Of a stretch of 41,591 bases of DNA, positions 1 through 5,956 are shown piece by piece. The notes under the pieces are model-generated. The model saw nothing but the letters and a program-made list of their open reading frames with translations, did no database searches and was not told the DNA's origin. A program made the position numbers and the translations under genes. The stretch lies in the IMG/VR virus record IMGVR_UViG_3300050821_001464, positions 1 through 41,591 of that record; one strand, given 5' to 3'. This stretch comes from a virus. Position 1 is the first letter of the stretch. Every line of letters starts with the position of its first letter.

Positions 1-542
1 GTGCCGTCAAAGTCGTAACGGTTCAGGCCAAGGCCGCCGTTGGTGACCGCACCCCACCCGCCGATGATCGCCTGGAGGGTATTGGTGCCGGACTTGGTCG
101 CCGCAGTGTAGAAGATCGCCTTGCCACTCGGGCCCGCAAGCTGGCCATTCTGGACCGTACCCGCAGTAAGCGAGGACCACAGAGCCGTCTGAGAGGTCGT
201 GGCAAAGTAGAGGCCGAGGCCGTTCACAACGGTCGTGGCAACCACATACAGGAAGTCCGACCGGATCAGTTCAACATTCACGCCCGAGCCGACCGGATTG
301 ACCAACGCGAAAAGCTGGCCAGCGGTCGAGAATAGCGGAAGCGTAACGGCCGCCACATTGGCAGTAAACACTGCACCCCGGATGTTGGCCGTCGCATACT
401 TCCCGCGCGTCATGGAGACGATTTGCTCGCCACCCTGACCGTAAGTCGCATTGACGCCATTCAGAGAACCGTCAGTGTACTTGATCGCATACGGGTTGAA
501 GACTGTCCCGGTCAGCGTCATCGTGTTTGAATACTGAGACAT
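1..542 (-). CDS. virion structural protein, paralogue A (3' end cut by window edge)
   Basis: This leftward gene starts at the ATG at 542-540 and stays open to the window edge, giving about 180 residues with no stop. It begins MSQYSNTMTLTGTVFNPYAI and is clearly a paralogue of the next gene upstream (555-1217). Shared landmarks are an NPYA-[IV]-K start region, an FAL-x-NP-x-GSGV segment, an ATTVVNG-[LY]-G segment and a TAGTV segment. The family is unknown to me. Its place in a late operon just after capsid and minor head genes, and its Ala/Thr/Gly/Val-rich beta-type composition, suggest a surface or decoration protein of the particle. The C-terminus lies outside the window. Confidence 0.75.
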   Translation of the reverse strand, partial: MSQYSNTMTLTGTVFNPYAIKYTDGSLNGVNATYGQGGEQIVSMTRGKYATANIRGAVFTANVAAVTLPLFSTAGQLFALVNPVGSGVNVELIRSDFLYVVATTVVNGLGLYFATTSQTALWSSLTAGTVQNGQLAGPSGKAIFYTAATKSGTNTLQAIIGGWGAVTNGGLGLNRYDFDG

Positions 543-554
543 AGCCTTCTCCGC

Positions 555-1217
555 TTACTGGTTGTACTCAATCCAACTGGCGCTCACAGTGAGGCCAGAG
601 GCCGTGGAAGCCGCGGTGGTAGCCGCGACCGAGGCCAGAACTCCGGGCGGAATGAGCACCGTCCCGTCGAACCTATAAGGCACACCTTCCACCTGGTTGG
701 CTTGGGTGACGGCGCCGTGCGCGTAACAAAGCGCCTGGAGCGTCGGAGTGCCCGAGTGAGCGGCCGAAGTCCAGAACTGAACCTTGCCTTGCGGCGAGCC
801 CACCAAGTTGCTGATGACAGTACCGGCAGTCGTGAAGGTAGCCAGGGCCGACTTCGCAACCGTCGAGTAGTAGATGCCGTAACCGTTGACGACCGTAGTG
901 GCCAAGACCGTGGTGATATTGAGCGTCACCAGTTCGGCCCACACACCGGAGCCGGGCGGGTTGTAGAGTGCAAACACCGAAGCCAGGGAGGCCGCATTCA
1001 CCGGGATAGTGACGGCTGCGGCGGTAGCCGAGAAGCCGGCATTGCGCTGACTGGAGACGCCATACACGCCTGATCGGGGCGATACCATCGGGCAGCCGGC
1101 CTGGTCATAAATCGCCTGGACACCACCTTGCTGGTTGTCAGCAAACTTGACGGCATACGGGTTCAGGACCGAGCCGACCAGGATGATCGGAGTGGGAAAG
1201 AGGACTGAGGAACTCAT
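555..1217 (-). CDS. virion structural protein, paralogue B
   Basis: The protein is about 220 residues and starts MSSSVLFPTPIILVGSVLNP. I chose the ATG at 1217-1215 rather than an in-frame start further upstream because GGAGATGATGCT lies directly before it. That ATG also overlaps the stop of the 52-residue gene upstream (ATGA). It shares most of its length with the truncated neighbour at 1-542, so the pair arose by tandem duplication. It is Ala/Thr/Val-rich with no predicted membrane segment or catalytic motif. A decoration or head-associated role is an inference from operon position; no family is recognised. Confidence 0.8.
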   Translation of the reverse strand: MSSSVLFPTPIILVGSVLNPYAVKFADNQQGGVQAIYDQAGCPMVSPRSGVYGVSSQRNAGFSATAAAVTIPVNAASLASVFALYNPPGSGVWAELVTLNITTVLATTVVNGYGIYYSTVAKSALATFTTAGTVISNLVGSPQGKVQFWTSAAHSGTPTLQALCYAHGAVTQANQVEGVPYRFDGTVLIPPGVLASVAATTAASTASGLTVSASWIEYNQ

Positions 1218-1372
1218 AGCATCATCTCCAGCTTGGCCTTGACCGCAGCAGCGTTCTTCATCAGCCAAGCCCACGCGGCTTCGGCCTCGGTTTCGACAGC
1301 CTTAACTTCCGCGACTACCTTGGCCTCGATAGCCTTGACTTCGGCTTCCACCTTGTTGACGAAATCGTTCAT
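1214..1372 (-). CDS. 52-residue helical protein, Ala/Lys/Glu-rich
   Basis: This small gene fits exactly between two others through ATGA overlaps at both ends: its ATG (1372-1370) overlaps the stop of the 80-residue gene, and its stop overlaps the start of 555-1217. The product begins MNDFVNKVEAEVKAIEAKVV and repeats an EAxVKAxE pattern, so it should be one long amphipathic helix, probably a coiled coil, ending WAWLMKNAAAVKAKLEMML. There is no signal peptide. Perfect translational coupling on both sides is the main reason to call it. The function is unknown; a small oligomeric virion or assembly accessory protein is possible. Confidence 0.7.
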   Translation of the reverse strand: MNDFVNKVEAEVKAIEAKVVAEVKAVETEAEAAWAWLMKNAAAVKAKLEMML

Positions 1373-1611
1373 TGGGCCAAGTCCGTGGTGTAGATCGACA
1401 TACTCTGGATCGCTCGCTCGAAAGCCAACAGGGCCTTCTTGATCTCAACCCTCGTGATCGTGTTACCGTTCTGGTCCGTGGCCGCTACCCGCAACTCGAT
1501 ATCGACCGTTGAAGTAGGCGCGTTGGTGCCTACCGTCACCTTGTTGAGATTGCCAACGGTGTCAGTACCCTCGCCATTCTTCACGCCGAGACTGAGCGCA
1601 GTATTGGCCAT
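1369..1611 (-). CDS. small minor head protein, 80 aa
   Basis: The product begins MANTALSLGVKNGEGTDTVG. The ATG at 1611-1609 overlaps the TAA of the preceding 334-residue gene (TAATG), which fixes the start inside a longer open frame. The C-terminal half reads VDIELRVAATDQNGNTITRV, then a helix (EIKKALLAFERAIQ). The mix of a beta-rich part and one amphipathic helix is common in small phage head proteins, but I do not recognise the family. Its coupling to the capsid-side genes suggests co-production with the head. Confidence 0.7.
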   Translation of the reverse strand: MANTALSLGVKNGEGTDTVGNLNKVTVGTNAPTSTVDIELRVAATDQNGNTITRVEIKKALLAFERAIQSMSIYTTDLAQ

Positions 1612-2615
1612 TAGAAAATGTACTCCGCACGGCCGATGATGTTGCCAGCGACGGCGGTAGTCGAAGCCACCGTCACGTTGATGATAATGTCGCACCAGCC
1701 GGGGTTGTCGATCACGTAGCCCTGCTTGCTGGTGTAGCCAAAGATACGCGCCAGAGGCGTCTGCCACAGCGTGATCAGCGGGATCGCGGAACTGCCAGCC
1801 GCGAGCGCCACGCCCGTCACCGCGGGCGCCAGCGAATAGGGAGTGCCCGGAGCGGCCAGGGTCACGTCGATCGGAGGAACCGGATTGGTCGTGCCACCGT
1901 TACCCGAGAGGGTCATGAGGCCGAAAGCCTTGTTGCGCGAAGCAGCATTGGCCGCAACCGACACACCAGTCTTGGTCGTGTCAGATACGAGGCCCTGGAG
2001 GTAGTACGGCGTGCCGTCGCCAAGGCTGTCACTGAAGCCGACCGAGATATCGAACGCCAGAGTTTGCGGATTGGCGCTGTCAAGCACGATATCTGTGCCG
2101 ATAAAGAGATGCTGGAGACGAGCGTTGGCCGGGATCCGGAGCAGACGGCCGTAGTTGGCGGCAGCGCTCTGGAAGGCGACAGAAGCCGGCAAAGCATCGG
2201 TAAGAACTTGATCGTTGCCGGCGATACCTTCACCCGCCGTCAGAGTACCCAGACCAAGAAACCCAGTTGACGGGATGCTTGCAGGGTTCTGATCCAACAG
2301 CGTAATGTTGGCAGAAAGGGCGTTCGTAACGACAGTCATGGAACTCTTCCCTTTTACAAAGCCGTTTGCCTGCGAAGCAACCTGCTTCAGACTGGTCCGT
2401 ACCGGACCCTGGTATTTCCGTTGGCCCGAGAGCCGCTGCGATACGCCCTTTAAGCTGGACCGTATCGTACCTTTGACCTTGACTGCGCCCTGGAGGGTTT
2501 GCTTTGCCCCCTTGAGGCTAGTCCGAACCGATCCTTTTATCGCCTTTCGAACCGTCCCCTTGAGTGTCTGCTTGACACCCTTTAGGGTAGTTCGAACCGT
2601 TCCAGTAGACGCCAC
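1611..2615 (-). CDS. head structural protein with basic RxxLKG-repeat N-terminus
   Basis: The long form is 334 residues from a GTG at 2615-2613. The first 92 residues are strongly basic and made of repeats of the form G[TSP][VI]R[TS][TS]LK. From Met93 (ATG 2339-2337) a beta-rich, Ala/Thr/Gly-rich domain follows (MTVVTNALSANITLLDQNPA), ending GNIIGRAEYIF. The internal ATG has a strong ribosome binding site (AGGGAAGAG, 4 bases before it), while the GTG has only a weak one. Two forms, 334 and 242 residues, are therefore possible. Lying directly downstream of the major capsid gene, the main domain is probably a decoration or minor head protein. The basic part could bind DNA or the capsid interior (inference). 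Confidence 0.75.
   Translation of the reverse strand: MASTGTVRTTLKGVKQTLKGTVRKAIKGSVRTSLKGAKQTLQGAVKVKGTIRSSLKGVSQRLSGQRKYQGPVRTSLKQVASQANGFVKGKSSMTVVTNALSANITLLDQNPASIPSTGFLGLGTLTAGEGIAGNDQVLTDALPASVAFQSAAANYGRLLRIPANARLQHLFIGTDIVLDSANPQTLAFDISVGFSDSLGDGTPYYLQGLVSDTTKTGVSVAANAASRNKAFGLMTLSGNGGTTNPVPPIDVTLAAPGTPYSLAPAVTGVALAAGSSAIPLITLWQTPLARIFGYTSKQGYVIDNPGWCDIIINVTVASTTAVAGNIIGRAEYIF
2340..2603 (-). repeat. protein-level repeats of basic RxxLKG units
   Basis: On the minus strand this region encodes four full units (GTVRTTLKG, GSVRTSLKG, GTIRSSLKG, GPVRTSLKQ) spaced 21-23 residues, plus two shorter ones (GTVRKAIK, GAVKVK). The copies differ mostly at synonymous positions: leucine as CTA, CTC, TTA and CTG; arginine as CGA and CGG; serine as AGC and AGT. 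This argues that the repeats are translated and kept at protein level rather than being a DNA-level element. Confidence 0.7.
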
Positions 2616-2628
2616 ATGGGCCTAACCC

Positions 2629-3561
2629 TTACGGGGTGATATCAGCCCCCGTGGTATCGGCGCAGAGCACCTGAATGACCTTTCCAGGCTGGGTACGGGT
2701 CGCCCCGAACATGGCCTTCGTGTAGAGATCCCACGGCTCGCTCGACAGCCAGTTGGCGATCGAAACCCGGTTCATCATGTCCTGCCAGATGCCGAGGTAG
2801 ATGCCGGACTTGACCCACGCGAGACAGCCGCGAACAGAGCCGACAGTGCTTTCAGGCACGCGCTCCAACACCTTGATGTTGAACCCGAGAAACTTGACGA
2901 CACGTCCGTCAACCAGAACAGGGCGATCGTTGAACTCGGTAGACACGACCTGAACCTGACGCAGAAGATCAGCCTCCTGCTGCGACCCGATAGCGATCGT
3001 AAGAGTCTCGGTGTCGAGATCGTTGTGGAAGTGGCGCAGGATACGCTTGGTCTCAATGAGCTTGTCAATTGTCAGACCGACGTTGGAACCTGCGTTGAAG
3101 TTCACAGCCACCTGGAAGTTGGCCGTAGAAAAGGTCTCTTGCACGAGACCGCCCGCGTCCACGCCGGTGAACGCAGTCCTCGTCATGGACGAGAGAATTT
3201 CGTCGTCATACGCGCGGCCGATCGCGAACGCCGCGTTGGTCGTGTAGCCAGACTTCGGATCCACAATGGTCTGAAGCTCGTCAAAACTATCGATCATCTG
3301 ATCGATTTCTTTTTCGATCGGGAAGACCCAGCGCCGGACGAACTGACTGTCAGTCCGCACCTTAGGCGCAAAACGGCCGGCAGGAGACTTGGCCTGGATG
3401 GGCGCGATCTGATTGACCGGGCTCGCCATCTTGCCGACGTGATAGCCAGTGTCGCAATACTCACGCAACATCGACCCCTTCTGCTGCAAGAGCAGTTGGA
3501 GATTCGTGGAGTACTGGGCGGTAAAGAGAGGGATCAATCCCTGGTCAGCAGAACCGGCCAT
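2629..3561 (-). CDS. major capsid protein
   Basis: The protein is 310 residues from MAGSADQGLIPLFTAQYSTN. The start at 3561-3559 has AGGAG seven bases upstream; an in-frame start further upstream is ignored. It resembles the HK97-fold capsid family of podoviruses: an N-terminal arm, a segment FVRRWVFPIEKEIDQMIDSF, a central AYDDEILSSMT helix, a LTIDKLIETKRILRHF spine-like helix, and late strand motifs such as VDGRVVKFLGFNIKVLERV. About 310-350 residues is normal for this family. It follows scaffold and acetyltransferase genes and precedes minor head genes, the usual place. It builds the icosahedral shell around scaffold. The ribosome binding site lies inside a hairpin (3567-3602). Confidence 0.85.
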   Translation of the reverse strand: MAGSADQGLIPLFTAQYSTNLQLLLQQKGSMLREYCDTGYHVGKMASPVNQIAPIQAKSPAGRFAPKVRTDSQFVRRWVFPIEKEIDQMIDSFDELQTIVDPKSGYTTNAAFAIGRAYDDEILSSMTRTAFTGVDAGGLVQETFSTANFQVAVNFNAGSNVGLTIDKLIETKRILRHFHNDLDTETLTIAIGSQQEADLLRQVQVVSTEFNDRPVLVDGRVVKFLGFNIKVLERVPESTVGSVRGCLAWVKSGIYLGIWQDMMNRVSIANWLSSEPWDLYTKAMFGATRTQPGKVIQVLCADTTGADITP

Positions 3562-3566
3562 CGAAA

Positions 3567-3602
3567 AACTCCTGGATAGAGCCGTGGCCGTATCCAGGAG
3601 TT
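3567..3602 (-). promoter_or_regulatory. 12-bp hairpin sequestering the capsid gene ribosome binding site
   Basis: AACTCCTGGATA (3567-3578) and TATCCAGGAGTT (3591-3602) are exact inverse complements with a 12-base loop. Read leftward, the 3' arm contains the AGGAG that serves the capsid ATG at 3561 and is followed by a TTTTT run. It could be a translational switch, a leaky intrinsic terminator or an RNase-processed stem that stabilises the capsid message. The U-run is short and partly inside the stem, so full termination is unlikely. Confidence 0.7.
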
Positions 3603-3629
3603 GGGGGCCGAGCAACAATCTTGCGCAAC

Positions 3630-4046
3630 CTACTCCTTTGTAATTTTCTTGTCAAGTAGGCAAATATAGTTGCGCGCATCTTCCTTTCGTTCAAAACCTT
3701 CAGATCGATAAAGTCCTGCGGCCAAGTTGGATTGGCCGGTCACCAGATGCACAGCCAAGCAATTTTCTTTCGCCGCGAAAGAAACGATCTGCTTGACAAG
3801 AGACCGCGCAATCCCCTTACGTCGATGCTCCGGATCAACAAACAACTCCAGTAGCTCCAGCACCGGCTTGGTCTGGTACGGATGAGGGCGGATAAAGAAG
3901 ATCGCCCGCCCCACTACCTTACCCTCGAACTCTACATCCATCTTGGGGAAGCGGGGGTCGTCTACCTCAAGGATAGAGGACCTTAGACCATTGTCTGGGG
4001 TAAGGACAGGAGGATCCGCGGTACGATGCCCTGGTGCAAGAGTCAT
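3630..4046 (-). CDS. GNAT-family N-acetyltransferase
   Basis: The protein is 138 residues. The acetyl-CoA-binding core is visible: strand LLELFVDPEHRRKGIARSL carries the R-x-x-G-[IA] pyrophosphate loop, then a helix, the strand LAVHLVTGQSNLAAGLYRSE and the typical AxxLYxSxGF end (AAGLYRSEGFER). The family transfers acetyl groups from acetyl-CoA to amines on proteins or small molecules; the substrate cannot be read here. The ATG at 4046 overlaps the stop of the upstream 61-residue gene (ATGA), with GAGAGGA before it. It sits between scaffold and capsid genes, so acetylation of a virion or host protein late in infection is possible (inference). Confidence 0.85.
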   Translation of the reverse strand: MTLAPGHRTADPPVLTPDNGLRSSILEVDDPRFPKMDVEFEGKVVGRAIFFIRPHPYQTKPVLELLELFVDPEHRRKGIARSLVKQIVSFAAKENCLAVHLVTGQSNLAAGLYRSEGFERKEDARNYICLLDKKITKE

Positions 4047-4228
4047 TTCATCCTCTCAGTCCACTTGGTCCTGTTCCGGTCGTGATGGGCGTTGATCACC
4101 GGAAACCAATTGGCCAAGACTGTGTGAACGTCCTGGAGGTTCATGTCTGGCTCGTCCAAGGCGAGCACGTCCAGCGACTCCTCCATCGCCTCATGGATCT
4201 TCTGGTGGAGTTGGTTCTTGTACGCCAT
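4043..4228 (-). CDS. small head-operon protein, 61 aa
   Basis: The product begins MAYKNQLHQKIHEAMEESLD. It has a good ribosome binding site (GGGGAGG, 5 bases before the ATG) that lies in the last codons of the scaffold gene, and its end is coupled to the acetyltransferase. It is an acidic and His-containing helical protein (MNLQDVHTVLANWFPVINAH) with no motif I recognise. Function unknown; co-translation with scaffold suggests an assembly-related role. Confidence 0.65.
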   Translation of the reverse strand: MAYKNQLHQKIHEAMEESLDVLALDEPDMNLQDVHTVLANWFPVINAHHDRNRTKWTERMK

Positions 4229-4230
4229 GA

Positions 4231-5106
4231 CTACCTCCCCGCACTAACGAGGATAGTATTGAGCGCCTTCATCTGCGCTACCTCCTCATTGCCGCCGGCT
4301 AGATAGCGGTTGACCCATGCCTGATCTTGCATCAGAGCCGTCTTCTTCTCGGCTGCCTGATCCACCGTCATGATGCTGCTATCACCAATCCGAGTCGAAC
4401 CTCGGACGAACTTATCCTCGCCAATCTTCTCTCCGATCTGGCGGAACATCTCCATAGTCTTGGCGTAGCCGATCGAGCCCTCAAGTGCATTGAGAACCTC
4501 GGCATCCACGCCAAGCGCCTTGGCGGCATTCTGGGCCACGACACGATTGACCGCATCGTTGGCACCCCAGTTCTTGGCCAGGGCTGCCTTCTCGTTGGCA
4601 AGGTTGGCAGTCTGGGTTGCCTTCGTGGCCTCCCCGTCAGCAATCGACTGCGCCACGACGGCCTGGGCAAGCTGCTTGGCGCCGTCCACAGTCAGGTGGA
4701 GATCGGCAGCCGTCTTCCGGAAGAAGTCCTGGAGGGCTGGCGTAAGGTCGGTATCGCCGACTTTAATGCCGTCGAACTTGTAGGCGGTCGGGTCGGCAGG
4801 CGCCCCGAGCTTGGTGTACACGTCCTTCCACTCAGGAGCGTTCGGAGTTTTTGGTATCCGGATCAGTTCCTCTGCGGGAACGCCAATCCGCTTCTCCAAC
4901 TCGCGGTGGCCTTTCACAGCCTTGAAGGCGATATCCTCTAGGGCGCCCTTGTCCATACCGCGGTTGGTCAACCAAGCTATATCGTCTGCCTCGGTAATCT
5001 TACCATTGTACCAAGGCTTCGCGGCACTCGCCGCAGCAGCGGCAGCAGCGGCAGCAGCCGCAGCAGCATCGCCTCCGGTGTTACCACCAGTAACAGCTTC
5101 AGGCAT
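4231..5106 (-). CDS. head scaffolding protein
   Basis: The protein is 291 residues with AAGGAG nine bases before the ATG. After a short acidic/Gly start comes a run of 13 alanines (about residues 14-26) encoded by GCN codons. The rest is highly charged and helical with few aromatics: DIAWLTNRGMDKGALEDIAF, a DPTAYKF motif around residue 105, a long coiled-coil middle, and a basic or polar tail. Such a low-complexity, helical, charged protein just upstream of the capsid gene is typical of podovirus scaffolds, which template procapsid assembly and leave before or during packaging. The polyalanine run is probably a flexible linker prone to slippage. Confidence 0.8.
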   Translation of the reverse strand: MPEAVTGGNTGGDAAAAAAAAAAAAASAAKPWYNGKITEADDIAWLTNRGMDKGALEDIAFKAVKGHRELEKRIGVPAEELIRIPKTPNAPEWKDVYTKLGAPADPTAYKFDGIKVGDTDLTPALQDFFRKTAADLHLTVDGAKQLAQAVVAQSIADGEATKATQTANLANEKAALAKNWGANDAVNRVVAQNAAKALGVDAEVLNALEGSIGYAKTMEMFRQIGEKIGEDKFVRGSTRIGDSSIMTVDQAAEKKTALMQDQAWVNRYLAGGNEEVAQMKALNTILVSAGR

Positions 5107-5120
5107 CGTCTCGTTCTCCT

Positions 5121-5459
5121 TTAGTGTTGTGGGACATCATCAGTCTCTTCTTCTTCCTTGAGTTTGGCCAGGGCTTCCTGGATGTGCTGGCCGTTGTACA
5201 TGGTCAGGAGTTGCTCTGGGTTCAGGTTCAGGTGTTGGAGGATCCTGAGAAAGACCTCATGATGCCCAATCGCGACATCGGTAAGGCGTTGATCAGCGTT
5301 CCAAACTGACTTGTTGGCGTGGCAGAACTGAGCAAGGTCATCCAGAACCAACTGCCCCGCCGGACTGCCGAATGCCAGGCGGTAAGCGGTACTTCGATCC
5401 TTGAGGAACACAAGGGTGCGGTCTCGGAGTTTTCCAAGCTGATCTCCTGCGTATGACAT
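5121..5459 (-). CDS. Bbp19-like virion-associated protein
   Basis: The protein is 112 residues. The N-terminal part (residues 22-60: RSTAYRLAFGSPAGQLVLDD, LAQFCHANKSVWNADQR) has the RxxYRxxFxSxxGxxVLxDLxxFC pattern I associate with the Bbp19 family, named from Bordetella phage BPP-1. It also has the typical later VFLRILQHLNL. Its C-terminus is acidic (KEEEETDDVPQH). The function of the family is not established; members sit beside portal and scaffold genes. The ATG overlaps the TAA of the upstream gene (TAATG). Confidence 0.65.
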   Translation of the reverse strand: MSYAGDQLGKLRDRTLVFLKDRSTAYRLAFGSPAGQLVLDDLAQFCHANKSVWNADQRLTDVAIGHHEVFLRILQHLNLNPEQLLTMYNGQHIQEALAKLKEEEETDDVPQH

Positions 5460-5956
5460 TAGACCATGACCCTTTTGATTGCGTCGTACGTTACCTTGTC
5501 GTCAGTGTACGGACCCATAAATAAATCTTTCGGGCATATGATGATCGGATCACCTTCGATCGAACTCACGTATTGGTCCACATACTTGTTGTAGGCTACC
5601 GGGTCTCGGCCGGCCATGAAGACCGCATGGTCTTCAGCCGTGTTAGCCCAGCGGTGACCTTTAAGATAAGGCATGCCCAGATGAACCATGCAATACCATT
5701 CCGTAGTCTCATGCACTGCAATAAATTGTCCGGTGTCCATCCCGTTATAATTCCGAGGATAGAAGCGGTCAAGATAAACAGTAGTGGCGTCTCCAGAGAT
5801 CCCACCCAGGAAGGGAATGTCATACTGGGTGTTGATGTTGAACGGCATGGCCAGAAGCATGAGGAGGCGCGGGTTGTGCGCCCGAAACTCTGCCCAGCGC
5901 TCGTCTGAGAACTCCACATTGTCGATATCTCCAGCCGACATATGCCCAGCGCTCAC
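5459..5956 (-). CDS. portal-linked protein with HExxE motif
   Basis: The protein is 165 residues from a GTG at 5956 that overlaps the portal stop (GTGA). An in-frame ATG five codons later (5941) is an alternative, and the first ten residues repeat SAGHMSAGD-like. The striking part is FIAVHETTEWYCMVHLGMPY followed by LKGHRWANTAEDHAVF, an HExxE helix with a second His/Glu-containing helix downstream, which looks like a metal-binding zincin-like arrangement. I recall similar short proteins next to podovirus portals, but no function is established. It could be a maturation protease or only a structural metal site. Confidence 0.6.
   Translation of the reverse strand: MSAGHMSAGDIDNVEFSDERWAEFRAHNPRLLMLLAMPFNINTQYDIPFLGGISGDATTVYLDRFYPRNYNGMDTGQFIAVHETTEWYCMVHLGMPYLKGHRWANTAEDHAVFMAGRDPVAYNKYVDQYVSSIEGDPIIICPKDLFMGPYTDDKVTYDAIKRVMV

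Noticed and set aside
2500-2610. tRNA T-arm-like words (GGTTCGAAC)
   Set aside because: No cloverleaf, anticodon stem or CCA-side acceptor could be drawn; the words come from repeated Val-Arg-Thr codons in the RxxLKG repeats.
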